DNA from: Liquidambar formosana
Lineage: Eukaryota; Streptophyta; Magnoliopsida; Saxifragales; Altingiaceae
NCBI GenBank assembly: GCA_039720395.1
Contig: CM077823.1
Span: 14,327,385 to 14,391,384, forward strand
Direction of reading: 5' to 3'
Length of the DNA stretch: 64,000 nt
Shown here: positions 1 through 11,754 of the stretch, piece after piece
Layout: every line of letters starts with the position of its first letter
How positions within the stretch are numbered: the stretch's first letter is position 1
Notes under the pieces: model-generated
Databases searched by the model: none
The model's input: the letters and a program-made list of their open reading frames with translations, nothing else
Told to the model about the DNA's origin: nothing
Made by a program: the position numbers and the translations under genes

Positions 1-930
1 GGCGCAAGGCGCAAAAAAAAGTGCGCACCTGAGGGAAGTGAGGTGCACATTTTAAAGAAAATAAATTTAAAATATTTTATCAGATGCAAATAAGCACAGG
101 TGATTTACCCACAAAGCATACAAGCATACAAAGCCCGCTATTAAACTAAAACAGGGCCAAAAAAGGAGAAATAACACATAACAATTAACAAGTAAACTAA
201 AACAGGGCCAAAAAACAAGAAGCAAAACAAAAATTAGAAGAAGCAAAAGCAGGAGAAGAGGACGCAGGCACGCAGCAGAAGAGGATGAAGAAAGAGGAGC
301 ATAACAAATGAGAAATTAGAAAGGAAAAAAAAAAAAAGAAAAAAAAAACAGGAGAATAAGACGATGAAGAAGAAAGAGAAAAATTGAAACAGGGTGAAAT
401 CAGTGAATGGAATCGAAGAAGAAGAAGAAAAAGAAGGAACAGTACCTGTTCTGAAAATCAGAAAAATGAAGAAATCCGTAAAAGAAGAAGAAGAAGAACT
501 GAAGAAGAGGAGCTACATACCTGTTCGATGAAGGCTGGACCTTTGGAGCTGGAGTTGGGAGGCTGGAGGCTGGAGGCTAGAGTTGGGGCTCTCTGTTCAA
601 ACCATTACGAGGTCTAGGGCTTCAATGTGTTCCACTCACTTCCACCATACCATGTTTTTAGTTTTACAAGTTATTCTTTCTTTCTTTTTTTCTTTTTTTT
701 TTTTTTTTTCCTTTTAATAACTTTTTATCAATCTAACGGCTAGATTTAGATCTCATTTAAAAAAAAAATTATATTAAATCTATATTTTTATAAAATAGGC
801 TGTGGGTCACCAAGGTGTGCCTTGGAAGGGCCTTGCGCCTCACACAAAGGCCCAAAAAAGCGTGCTAGCCTACTTTGAAGCCCAGAGGCTGCGCCCACCA
901 GCGCCTTGCACCTAGGTGCGCTATTAATAA
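1..930. mobile_element. Possible TIR-type element remnant with GCGC-rich ends
   Basis: The window opens with GCGC-rich sequence (GGCGCAAGGCGC, then GTGCGCACCT), and positions 815-925 hold the opposite-strand counterpart (GCGCCTTGCACCTAGG, GGCCTTGCGCC). Between them are purine-rich GAA/AGA low-complexity DNA and a poly-T run near 685-710. Paired GC-rich ends around an AT- or GA-rich core suggest a non-autonomous TIR element whose left end is cut by the window edge. No target duplication can be checked, so the class is uncertain. It lies upstream of the visible pinin exons, probably in an intron or promoter of that gene. Confidence 0.35.
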
Positions 931-1415
931 CTATGAACACCACTGTGATGTTATAGGCTTGTAGCCATAGTGGCGACGTTAGTGTTTGTTATTGCCTGGT
1001 CGCAGGTGGGAGTGCCTTTACTAGAGTCGCACATTTGACCTAGGTGTGAACTTTATGAAATTTTCAGTGGGTTGAATGAGTTTCACAAGTCAATTGTCAT
1101 AATTTCTAATACTAGAAAAATCTTTATTTTATTGAAAATATGGAAATCTCATATGAACTTTTGAGCTGCTGTTCATATATATATTGGTGAAAATGCAAAT
1201 ATATTATATTTTATGGACTTCCAAATGATATTAAAAGCATTAGTTCTTGGACCTTATATCTGCATATCCGCAAAATTTCCAAAATGTCTCAAAACAGATG
1301 AGAATAGTGGAAGATATGTCTTGAGTTTTACTATTAACACTGAAAATGGTGACCTTGTCCCAGTGGCCTTGAATCAACCTTAACTTTTGACTCTTAAAAC
1401 GTCATTTAGTCTCTT

Positions 1416-1530
1416 GTGGGTTGTATAATTGTATGGAAGGAAAGAAACAAAAGAATTTTTCAAGATGCTGAACTTTCATTGGGAAAGTCCAAAAAATTTC
1501 TTGTCGAGATGATTTTTCTTTGGTTTGGAG
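1416..1530 (+). pseudogene. LINE (non-LTR retrotransposon) C-terminal zf-RVT-like remnant
   Basis: The + strand encodes WKERNKRIFQDAELS followed by a hydrophobic stretch. The W-x-E-R-N-x-R-I-F signature is typical of the zinc-binding C-terminal region after the reverse transcriptase in plant LINE ORF2. Only about 35 residues are recognisable and no RT or endonuclease motif is near, so this is a short 5'-truncated relic. It is in the same orientation as the pinin gene, about 0.9 kb upstream of the first visible pinin exon, so it may be intronic. The frame runs on into a poly-C tract and should not be read as a proline-rich protein. Confidence 0.55.
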
Positions 1531-1604
1531 TTTCTGATGTTGGTCATGGAATTCCTTTTTTTTGGAGTTTTTGGTTTGTTTTGGGTTTTACTTATTCCCT
1601 TCCA

Positions 1605-1626
1605 CCCCCCCCCCCCCCCCCCCCCC
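1605..1626. repeat. Poly-C homopolymer (22 nt)
   Basis: This is an uninterrupted run of 22 C, followed by CACCACCCCC, directly after the LINE remnant. Such runs are rare in AT-rich plant DNA. It could be a real G/C tract or a homopolymer-length error in the assembly. Confidence 0.9.
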
Positions 1627-2404
1627 ACCACCCCCTCTTTTCCAACCCAAAACAAAAAGGGGAAAAGAATATTTTTCAGGCTTGGGGCTGGGGGTGAGTC
1701 TGGTGAGTGTGTCCCCTTTTCGATAATATTTCGGATCTTTTTAAATCACAAAACGGTGTGGTTTGGCACTGGTTATGTACCAAATAACTAGGCTTACAAT
1801 TGCAAATGCTGTCGCTCAATCCTTGCTGTTGGAGATGTCTTGACACAATTGATAAGTTTTTTTGTCGCTTTTAGCTACAGCCTTATCTCGATGGGTTTTT
1901 AGCATTAGTTGTACTGAATTAATGTACTGCTCTAAGTTTTAAACCGTAGCTTTTCAGGATTCAATGTGCTAAGAAAGTTCCACCTTAATTATGTAACTTT
2001 ATAGCAAGCAATGGAATGTTAAAAGAAACTGTCTAAAGCAAGCTTTTAGGAGCTGTGTTTGAGGACAAAAAATATTTATTGATACATCTGTTTTATGGTT
2101 TCTTGGGATATATTTATATTTTTTACAAAAAAATTATAAAATGTGTTTTGAAAAGATTTTTAATATTAATCTTGAAATAAAAAGTAAGGTTATTGGCCTG
2201 GGTGTAATTTCAATTATTTATCAGTTCGTTGTCATAATTTCATAGGAGTGATTGTTGAAATTTTTTTGAGGTGCCCAAAACTTCTGACTGAAATGTGTTT
2301 AAAGCAATTTTATTGTCACTTTATTGTGAATGTTTCTTGGGCATGTATGATTTCGTTGCTGCTTATATTCTCTTCATTTGTGGGAACGTATTTTAGAAAT
2401 TCAG

Positions 2405-4575
2405 GAAAGAAGACATGCAACTTTCAGGAACAGAGGCATACATGCGGAGGTCAAATTCTCTACAAAGAGTAAGTACTTTTCAGCTCAAACACACTTTATT
2501 GCTTCTGATTTTGAAACTTAAGCGACAGATTTGGTAAATAATCATCCGTTGCCAACAAAATACCAGTATGATCATTTGGAAATTAGTCCAATTAAAAATA
2601 GGTCACTGGTTTTGTGTTTTGAAATTTAAAAACTTGAGATCATGAAATCTGAAATTTAGGTTCGACCTCCTTTTTATTGGCTGGTTTTTAGAGATTGAAA
2701 TTTGAATTTACTGGAGAGATTTGTTTTTTTTCGTTTTGATGCTTCTGCTATGATGAGTAAGAGGTGGTTATTAAATATATCAAGCTTTTCCTAGGCTGAG
2801 CAAAGAGCACGTGAAGAAAGTGAAAGGCTGAGGCAGCAAGAGCGTGAACAAATTGCAGAAAAGCGGAGGCGAGATCTGGTATTTTTATTTTTATTTTTTG
2901 CTCATATACTTATACCATGCATTCTCCTGTGTGAAGCTTTAAAATGGATCCCTTTTATTGTGCAAGGATTTGAGATTTTGAGGGTACAAATGATCTTTTG
3001 TTATGCATTCTCTTGTTATTAATGCCCTTTTTGCATCAGACTCTCAGAGCACGTGTTGCTGCCAAGGCAGAAGAAAAGAAGTTGGAATTACTGTTTCTTC
3101 GGTGGAGTGAGCACCATAAAAAACTTTGCAATTTTCTAAGGTGATTTCTTTGACTATTTAGATGCACGCAATTTTTCTGTTCTCAAATTGTATTTTCTTG
3201 CTGTCCTCTTTGGCCATTAAGCTATCTCATTTTTATTTGTATTTTTCTGGGTGCAGGTTATTTTTAATTTTGGTCCAAAAGTATCCATATTCACAATTTT
3301 ATTGAGCCAAAGATAAGTTTCTGTTCATGTGAATAGTGTTGAAGCAACTGGATGACCACATGGTTCCTCTTTCTTTGCAGGATCTTTTAAGTAGAGCAAC
3401 AAGGTTCTTTCTTTGATAAATTTTGACTTATTATTGTTAATTGGTTTTGGGATGTGTTTCTTCCAGGACTAAGGCGGAACCTCCAATATATTATGCATTC
3501 AAAAAACCATTGGATGAAGATGCAACTTTGGTTGAGCAGCAGAGAGAACAGGTGAGTTCCTGGTCAATTTTTCTGTAATTTGGGTCTCTTCTTGAGGTAC
3601 ATGAAAATTGGCCACTATTTTGATGAAAAGCCCAAATATTTTACCTAACATGGCAAAAAAAAAATGTTGGAACTTAAAAAAAACAGCCATATTATTTTTA
3701 TTTCAAATTTACCTTTAATAAGAAATAGGCTATTGTTTCTCAATCCCAATTTGCACCACTTGTTGCAACTAATTAAAAAAGGGGGAATTACAGATTGGTC
3801 CGGCTACGTGCAAATAATAACATGTCAATACAAGTTAGTAGATGACTTCTAACATAACTAAGAATGACTACTAACTTATATTGATGTGTAATTAATTATT
3901 TGCCCATAGCTGGACCAATCTGTAACTCCCCCATTAAAAAATTTGAGCATGACAGGTTTTTTCTTATTTTCTTTCTCCTCCCCCTTTACCTAAGTGGTCG
4001 ACACAATTACATCACTTGTTATACTAGCCATCTTGGGAAAACAAAATTGAAAACAGTAAGTCATAAAGGAAGTGGAGGAAATGAATGACGGTGTGATGGG
4101 GATTGCTAGCTAGAAGGTTTGCTAGTGCAGTAAGATGCATGTGGAATTTTCACTTGTCCAATTATTTATATGCAAAGTTTTATGTCAGACTTTTCTAGAA
4201 TGGAAGGCTGCTAGGAGACAGGAACTCTCTGAATATCAGAAGCAGATTGGGGAGCAGTATATTGCCAATGTTGAAAAGGAATTGGAGAGGTGGCAGAATG
4301 CAAGGAAAACAAGAAAAGCAAACAATAATATGCAGGACTTGCAAGAAACAATGGACAAAGAATTGGAGACCCATAGGCTCGAGCATGGCCCGAAAAAACG
4401 GAAGATTCCTGGTGGAGGCAACAATGAAGATGAGGATGATGTGGAAGACATCAATGTTGGAGAGGATGATATGATGGATGATGTGCTGGATGTTGATGAT
4501 AACAGCAGGAGGGGTGATGAAACAGTGAAGCCGGAAGCAGGTAATGCCAGTCCTTCCGATAATATTGATCAGTAA
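2405..4575 (+). CDS. Pinin-like (Pinin/SDK/MemA family) splicing-associated protein, 3' exons
   Basis: Pinin is a nuclear protein that binds SR proteins and the exon-junction/ASAP-type machinery; the plant form is linked to alternative splicing. Five exons splice cleanly: 2405-2468, 2795-2878, 3040-3140, 3467-3551 and 4189-4575. All introns have GT and AG ends and the frame stays open, giving 239 residues to a TAA stop. Recognisable blocks in order are a SGTEAYMRRS segment, the RAREESERLRQQER coiled stretch, RARVAAKAEEKKLELLFLRW, the RTKAEPPIYYAFKKPL segment, TFLEWKAARRQE and ELERWQNARKTRKANN. After ETMDKELETHRLEHGPKKRK the protein ends in a D/E-rich acidic tail, as in plant pinins (I recall Arabidopsis At1g15200). 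The N-terminal exons lie left of the window or are hidden by the repeats in 1-2400. Intron 4 (3552-4188) holds a MITE. An ATG at 4135 in frame with the last exon is intronic and not a start. Confidence 0.9.
3781..3932. mobile_element. Mutator-type MITE with 9-bp target duplication in pinin intron 4
   Basis: The 152-bp element has terminal inverted repeats of about 60 bp. The left arm starts GGGGGAATTACAGATTGG and the right arm ends with the near-perfect complement CCAATCTGTAACTCCCCC. It is flanked on both sides by ATTAAAAAA (3772-3780 and 3933-3941). A 9-bp target duplication is the hallmark of Mutator-like elements. The short length and lack of coding capacity make it a non-autonomous MITE. 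The arms nearly meet, so the whole insert could fold as one long hairpin within the pinin pre-mRNA. Confidence 0.92.
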
Positions 4576-6700
4576 TGATTAAAGCCATCTTATTTCCTTA
4601 TTAGGTTTATTATGTATCTGTAACCGTATCATGCCTTTAAACAGGTAGTTTCTTGTTTTGTTGTTTTTGGTTTTTTATTTTTATTTTTTTTATTTAAATA
4701 ATTACTTTGTTATAATGAGTTGTGCATTTTGAGGACGAAGTCTATTTGTTCTTTAATCTTAATATGTATTGTGTTGCATTAGTTCCTTCAAATATGGACG
4801 AATGCTAAATTATCTGTCTTTTAATTGTGGATATGTCATGCATTAAGAAAGTTATTAGGCCCTAAATTATCTTTGAATTGTGTGGATTATCTGTCATCCA
4901 ATGAGAGAGTTATTAAGGTAGTGTTGTGGATCAATATTTTGCTTTGGATTCTTTTTTTTGGTCCGGGAGCTTTTTATTGAGAATAATTAGGTCAGTAATA
5001 ATTTTTTCAATTACAGGATGGAAGTCAAGATTGAAAGTAATGTGCAATTATTGGACATGAATCATTTTACTTGTGTTTTTCAGTAACAAACATCTCTGTT
5101 GTATAACAAACACGTGAGTTGATACAAACAACGTTTTTCAATGAAGTGTTTCCTATATCGTCCAATTTTGTTCGAGGAAAATGTTGTTTGTATCAACTCA
5201 CGTTGTTGTGGTGAACCCAGATTTAGATATTGCGCCCGGAGCCGTAGACCCCAGTAGTGCTTGGACAGCATTATTTGTGGAATTAGCAAGCGTTGGATTT
5301 GGGCTTTGGGTTTTCTATTCTTTTATGTCCGTGGTATTCTTTCACCCAAAAGAAAAAAAACAAAAAGAAGGATTTTGGCGGTAGTCCATGTTATAAGAGT
5401 TTTTTAACAATAGCTCCATAAGCAAATTTATTAATCTCGTACTATGTTTTGATAGGATTGCAACTTGGTCTGGGTTGGTTTGGGCCAGGGGGAAATACTG
5501 AAATGAACTAATTTGGTTTTTTAAAATCTAAACCGGACCCAAATTGAAAATAGCATTGGCCATATCGGGAAAAACAGTTTGGTTCTTGGTTTTTATTTTT
5601 TAATTTTTTGGTAAAAGGTGAGAAATTTATTGAATAAGTATTATTATTCATTGAATATTACTTGTATATGGAGTATAATATATTAATATTAACATATATA
5701 TATATATATATTGGAATTCAATTCAGGTTTGGTTTTAAAACCTCCTAAACCGTGAATTGGACTAAATTAATCAGTTTTTATAAATTTTAAATCGGAATTG
5801 GACTAGTTACTGTTTGGACTAGGCTAAATTGATTGGATCGATTTGGTCTTTGGGTCTACCTGAACTATGTTGCACTCTTACCTTTTGACATCAAACTAAC
5901 AAAATTACCATTTTCTCACAAAAACATCTTGTCTTATTTTTGTCCCCATATGAACGTGTTTCCATTTCAACCAACCAATAGATCTATCTTTTTTAGTTAT
6001 GGCCACAACTACTCGACTTAATAAGTCAACCCATTTTTCACCGCCTCCAACCTTTCGTCCTCACCCTCAAACCTTTGATAAGAACCACATTCCATTTTTG
6101 TAACCTTTTCGTACCAAAAAAAAAAAAAAAAAAAAAAATCAAACAAACAAACAAATCTCAATTTTTTTTAGAGAACAATAACAAGTTACCGTTAAATAGT
6201 ATATAACAAGTAAATGTTTGATAACATATTTTGAGAGAAAAATAGTATTTTTTTATTATTATTATTTTATACAGAATTACCTAATCACAGTGAGTATTTT
6301 TTTGAAGATCATGACAAGTAGATTCCAAAAATTCAAGTTTGATCAAAAACGAATTTGTATCTTAAAAGTTATAGGTTCTAAAAATTAGGAAATTAAAAAA
6401 TAAGTTGGTTACATAAGGTGCTTTTAATTAAAAAAATTTTAACAAAAGAAAAAAGGAAAAAAAAAAAAAAAAAAAGAGTGCCCCTACAAGCAAATAAAAG
6501 TAAATTAAGTTTTTTCAAAAAAAGATGGGGTTATTGCTAATAATAATACTTAGATGTTTGCTATGAGGTTAAAAAACTCTTTTGATGGGGTTATGACAAA
6601 CTATTCTTCGTTCTAAAGGGTAAATAAGTTTTTGTTTATGCTTTACATTTAAATTGTAAAGCTGTTGATTTAAATAATTAAAATGATTAGATGAATTATT
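4576..6700. other. Intergenic: pinin 3' UTR and AT-rich spacer
   Basis: The pinin 3' UTR follows the stop, but I see no unambiguous poly(A) signal. The rest is AT-rich with poly-A and poly-T runs and a short (TA)n near 5695-5711. A 67-codon ORF (5181-5384) contains a hydrophobic stretch but matches nothing I recognise and overlaps a hairpin arm. I do not call a gene here. Confidence 0.6.
5112..5203. repeat. Perfect 21-bp inverted repeat with 50-nt loop
   Basis: ACGTGAGTTGATACAAACAA plus one base (5112-5132) is exactly complementary to 5183-5203. Pairing continues imperfectly into TTTT/AAAA on the loop side. The fold has the size of a small plant miRNA precursor or a mini-foldback element. 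No promoter or target is evident. Confidence 0.85.
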
Positions 6701-6701
6701 G

Positions 6702-7069
6702 CTCTTGAGGTTATCTCACGCAACTTTGTGTAAGGTCACATCCAAAACTCCATCTGTGACTTATATTTTGCGAAACTAACATTTGGATTTGATTTATTTC
6801 ATATGAAAGTCATGCATACTAAAAATCACGTTAATTCGAGATTAAATGTTGCTTTGTCCATAAATGTCCAAAAGTGGGATGTTGTCATTATATAAAAAAT
6901 ATAAGTTTTAGAACGAATAGTAGTTAGTTTCAAATCAACTTTATTTTTGACGTGCATCCCCTACATGAGAAGTCTATTTAATTCAAAGGTTGGTTTTGCA
7001 AAATATGACTCACAAATAGAGTTTTGGAGGATGATCTTATACAAAAGTGTGTGAAATTTGCCCCAAGAG
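6702..7069. mobile_element. Imperfect foldback (MITE-like) element
   Basis: An arm at 6702-6783 (starting CTCTTGAGGTTATCTCACGC) pairs at roughly three quarters of positions with 6988-7069 (ending TTTGCCCCAAGAG) across a spacer of about 200 bp. The arms share TCCAAAACTC and ATATTTTGC blocks. No target duplication was found, so the boundaries are the repeat limits only. Confidence 0.6.
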
Positions 7070-8120
7070 AAGGGGATTGTGTGTATACCATATATGATTA
7101 GAGAGTTATTCTTATATGGGATATCTCGAATTATTCCACACGTTCACAACCATATAGGATTATAGTTTTATACCTAATATCTACACAATTATATATGACA
7201 ATGATACAACTCAAATTGACTCATGTGCAACATATGTGTGCACCAATGAATACATATAAATATAAATATACATTTGGTCCATTGTTGGAAGTCAAATCAT
7301 TCAAGCTCATTCTAAACAAATCCGATTTCAACAAGAGATTATTGTATCAACACCATATTAACATCTTACTCTAAATTCTAACACTTCAAACTCTAGCAAT
7401 AATTGTGGGCATATTCGTGTTTTTTTTTTTTCTTCTTTTTCTTTATAACAAAGGTATTTAGGGTTTTAGCTTAATTAATCTTTAGACACATGTAGTCGAG
7501 GACAAATTTATATACATAATTTGTTGATTATGTCGATTCAAATTGTGAGTTTATAGAAGGGTTTTCCTAATTGCAGTAAAAAAATTCAGTCTCACATACA
7601 TTTCGTAGGATAATGCTATTAGACTCCGCCTAACAACTCGCCAAAAAATTTTCCTTGTGATGTAATGTGAAGATAAATGTGAAGCAACAGTAGAGCCCAT
7701 TAACACTAAACAGAGTTTCAAAAACATTTCCTAGTTTGGTAGGAATTTGAGTTTTAAAGATCGGACATTGAACATCTTGAATAATTAAGTAATTTAAAAA
7801 TAACGGCATGGGTACAAATTCACCACTGAAGCTTCCATCATAGGAAGAAATATATATGAGTACCTCTCATTTGGTGCAGCACTGCTGCCACTCATCCACC
7901 CTTAATACGCTAAACTATGTGAGTATTAGCCGTCCGATGAAAATTCTAATCATTATTTAAGGTTGGACCCACTGAATGAACGGCTCACATCAAAGTATAG
8001 GTAGCATGGAACTTTATTATATTTTCTCTTATTTATTTACAAAACTACTTTTCTTTTTTTCTTTCTTCTAAGAACATGACTCCTTTTTTATCTGTCAAGC
8101 AAAGGTAAAGAAAGACACGC
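7070..8120. other. Intergenic spacer upstream of the LEA_2 gene
   Basis: This is AT-rich DNA with no coding signal. The last 150 bp should contain the LEA_2 promoter. An AT-rich TTATTATATTTT near 8015 is a weak TATA candidate. Confidence 0.4.
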
Positions 8121-8125
8121 ACACA

Positions 8126-8146
8126 CTCTCTCTCTCTCTCTCTCTT
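8126..8146 (+). repeat. (CT)n microsatellite in the LEA_2 5' leader
   Basis: About ten CT dinucleotides lie 100 bp upstream of the LEA_2 ATG. Y-patch or CT-rich leaders are common near plant transcription starts, so this fits a 5' UTR or core-promoter position. Confidence 0.8.
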
Positions 8147-8246
8147 CGTCTCGCGGCAAGAAATAGAAGGGACCAGAGAGGGGAGGGGGGTAGAAGAGGA
8201 GGAAAGAAAGGGAGCATTGTCCGACGCCGGAGCACAATAGCAGAAA

Positions 8247-10528
8247 ATGACATCGAGAGCTAACGCGAACGGGGAGCACACAGCACGCCCACCCACGAAC
8301 AGCCACCACCAGCACTACTATCCGTCGTCATCTTCTTCATCGTCAGCCTCCTTCAAAGGCTGTTGCTGTTGCCTCTTCCTCCTCTTCTCCTTCCTCGCCC
8401 TCCTCGTCCTCGCCGTGGTCCTCGTCATTGTCCTCGCCGTTAAGCCTAAGAAGCCTCAGTTCGATCTCCAACAAGTGGGCGTACAGTACGTCGGCATCAC
8501 GGCAAATCCTTCCTCCACTTCCACCACACCCACGACCGCATCTCTGTCATTGAATATACGGATGATGTTTACGGCGGCTAATCCGAACAAGGTGGGGATC
8601 AAGTACGGCGAGTCCAAGTTCACGGTGATGTATAGGGGGATTCCTCTAGGGAGGGCTTCGGTGCCGGGCTTTTACCAGCCGGCGCACAGTGTGAGACAGG
8701 TGGAGACAACTGTGGCCGTTGATCGGGTTAACTTGCTTCAGGCTGATGCTGCTGATTTGATCAAGGATGCTTCGCTTAATGATCGGGTCGAGCTTAGGGT
8801 TTTGGGTGAAGTTGGTGCTAAGATCAGAGTTCTTGACTTCACTTCCCCTGGGGTTCAGGTTAGCCGCTATTTCCCCTCTTTCTCTTACTCGATTTTTTTT
8901 TTTTTTTTTTTGGGGTTAAAATCTCTCTAGACTTTGAGGTTAAGTTTGCTCGAGAATTTCTGGCTTAGTTATCTCTCGATCTCTCCCAGTCAGAAGGTGA
9001 GCGTGCAGTGCTGGTCGGCTCTGTAACTGGAAAACCCCACTACCTTCTGTCGCCTTTGCTTTTGGCTAACGCGCGCCGCTGATAATTTATTTCTTCTGCT
9101 AACGCGCGCCGCTGTGCTGGACATTTTGCAAAGGGCGTTCTTATTCATTTTGTCGTATTTGCATTTGTCTCGTTTGTGTTTTTCGTGATTGATCCCTCAG
9201 AACTTTTTGAATTCTTTGGATACCCTTGACCTTATGGTTCTTATTTATCCTCCCCTTTCCCATCTGGTGTTTTTCGTGATTGATCCCTCAGAACTTTCTA
9301 AATTCATTGGATGCCCTTATCCTTTTATTCTTGCTAATCCCTCCCTAGTCCCTGTTCCAGCTTCAAAATCAAAAAGCATAAAACAAGAGTCACAAAACCC
9401 ACTCTCTGCTTAAAGGTGCTCCTAATTGCTTTCTTATCACGCTCTTCTTCGCACTAATTTCACCATTTCCAGGTCTTCTATTTCACTCGCATTAGAGGCG
9501 CGTGGGTTAACACTCTTGATAATTAAGTCCATTTGAAATTGTCCAACAAAGCTTTCCAGTTGTGCAATCTGCCTCCACCACCGAGGCGCCTCCTTAGTCT
9601 GAATATTGTATGGGTCTATTGATTCTCTGTGTTGTGCTAAAGTGCACCGCCTGGATTGGGCTCGCCACTTGTGAACTTGGATGGATATTCTCGGATTATT
9701 GCGTAGGTGCCCTTCAGATTCGGCGCAACTCTCTGTTGGGCCCATTAATTTCCCGAATTTCGTATTTGCGCCGTTCCTTGGCCTTTTCCATGCCTCAAGA
9801 CGATGGTTCCCCTTTTCGGTGGTAAAGTAAATTACATTGACAACTCTTACAGAAAAACAAAAAAAATAAATAAATAAAAATTCTTTGGGTTGGTCTGGTG
9901 CCTGCACCGACCATGTCAGATATGACCCAGGACCCACCCCATTAACCGTAATTGGGGCGTCGGTTTTAGTCGCTTAGTGAGCGCGTGGCTGCTTCAGACT
10001 TTTTGTAATTTTTGGCCTTTTGAATTCTAACATGCTCTGCACCAGCACAAATTAGTGAATTACATTCCCACCGTCCCATGCTTTTATTCATTTCTATTAT
10101 TATTATACTCCTATCTATTATTTTTTTTCTTTTTCAGTTGAGTAGTAGTCTTGTGCCCTTTTACTCTCACTTTTTTTTTTTTTTTTCTTTTTTTTTGGGG
10201 GGGGGGTTAAATCGAAAGAAAAAAAAAAAATATATATATATATATATAAAATATCATAAAACATTCTAACATTCTCACGAAGCATCTATTTTACACTCAC
10301 CATATTTATAGCATTTTTTCCCCCTCCCATACGGGGTCTAATGTGTGGATCACTTTTGACACTATGTAGCAGTGAAAGATGAGCGATTGAAATAACATTT
10401 TTCATCTAATAATGAATGAATATTTGTGGGGCCTGAGGCAGGTATCGGTGGATTGTGCGGTTGTGATCAGCCCAAGGAAGCAATCTCTTTCTTACAAGCA
10501 GTGCGGGTTTGATGGGTTAAGCGTTTGA
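8247..10528 (+). CDS. LEA_2 / NDR1-HIN1-like (late embryogenesis abundant hydroxyproline-rich family) membrane protein
   Basis: This is a two-exon gene. Exon 1 (8247-8858) and exon 2 (10442-10528) join in phase 0 over a 1583-bp GT-AG intron to give 232 residues. The start is secure because an in-frame TAG lies two codons upstream (TAG CAG AAA ATG). The protein has a Ser/His-rich cytosolic N-terminus (1-35), a FKGCCCCLF cysteine cluster (36-44) that may be palmitoylated, one transmembrane helix (about 43-65), KPKKPQFDLQQV, and a LEA_2 beta-sandwich (about 80-215) with NPNKVGIKYG, YRGIPLGRASVPGFYQP and LRVLGEVGAKIRVL. Exon 2 supplies the family ending VDCAVVISP...YKQCGF with a conserved Cys pair. 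The family includes NDR1/HIN1-like plasma-membrane proteins tied to defence and abiotic stress. The exact paralogue is not resolved. The protein length is normal and no damage is seen. Confidence 0.93.
9178..9326. repeat. 91-bp tandem duplication in the LEA_2 intron
   Basis: Two diverged copies begin GTTTTTCGTGATTGATCCCT at 9178 and 9269. Just upstream, GCTAACGCGCGCCGCTG also occurs twice (about 9066 and 9099). A 166-codon minus-strand ORF in the same intron (9437-9937) matches no family I recognise and is not called. Confidence 0.8.
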
Positions 10529-10596
10529 TCTGTAACAACTTTTTCCCCCTCTCTCATTCTCCTCTTTTCCTCTCTCTACAAATATATATATATATA

Positions 10597-10631
<35 letters not shown>

Positions 10632-11754
10632 ATGAAAAACCAAAAGCAGCCAAGCAGGATATGATGGAAAGGCAGGGGAAACCCCCTCAAGTCACATGTG
10701 GAGGTGTAGCCAAAAAGGCATATGAGGTTCTAATATTGGAAATGTCATTTTCCACGATTTTGCAAATTTTTATTTTAATACTCGTGTATTGGTTTCTTCA
10801 CTTTGGAGGGAAATTCCTAACTTGCCTGTAAAGTGTAGGCACTGATGTATGCTATTGTACGCCCATTGGCTTATACTGTCCCACTCCCCCTTTTCTGTGT
10901 TATCTGTTAGCACTCTCTCTACTCATGCTACACGTTGCAAAATTGTTGGATCGTCTAATGGTCAGACAGGGTGCCTGCATTGAACTCGGGTTGGTTTAAC
11001 TTCTGTTTAGTCTTAATAAATCGGCGTTATGTTGGAAGTATATGAGCAAACACCGGAAGTTTTGGGGGAACAATTCAGAATAGTTGATTGTTTAAGGACT
11101 AGTTTTGGATATCTCATAAAAAATTCATTTAACTCGTTGTGTGCTCTTATAATTTTGTGAATGGGTTCATCGAATCATCGTGATGTTAGTGGCAGCCATC
11201 ATCATAATTCTTATAACGATCAAATAGGGCTCCCCCTAAACTCCTAAAAATCAGGCACGCATCAATTAATAAAATTGATTGTGTGATGATTTGAAGGAAA
11301 ATAAAATTTTTCTTAATGATGGATATTTGTCTTAAAAGTCACTTGAATTTCATGAAGAGGGTGGCTATTTCAACCCTTCGATTTTATTTGTAAACTCTCA
11401 TTTCTTTTTACTTTTCAGGGTTTTATGAAAAATATAAAAGATTTTATAAAAACTATCTACGATGTCTATTAGAAAACATTATTTTAAACAATTTTGTAGC
11501 ATAATTTTTTTTTTCTTTTCAAAATTTGTCGTTTTAGATGATTTTTTGGTAATTTACAGTTTTCTATGTCATTTTTATAGAAATAGAAATTATAAATGGC
11601 CAAAAGTTCATTTAAATGATAGATTTTGGAAAAATGTTTTTCTACATAGTTATTTAAAATGATGTTTTCTAATGGATAATATGATCAGTGTTGCTACCCT
11701 GGGAGGGTTTTTTAATGGGACGACCTTGATTCGCATTGGCATGGGATAAGGGGG
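10529..11754. other. LEA_2 3' UTR and AT-rich intergenic DNA
   Basis: The 3' UTR carries a compound microsatellite, (AT)n followed by (GA)n, at about 10581-10629. The rest is AT-rich with no coding, RNA-gene or transposon signal that I can defend. Confidence 0.5.

Noticed and set aside
1416..1697. Proline-rich protein
   Set aside because: The prolines come from the poly-C tract; only the first part is a LINE relic.
5181..5384. 67-codon ORF with a membrane-like stretch
   Set aside because: Not recognised; it begins inside a hairpin arm and has no intron or promoter context.
9437..9937. 166-codon minus-strand ORF in the LEA_2 intron
   Set aside because: No recognisable domain, antisense inside a well-supported intron, and continued through low-complexity sequence.
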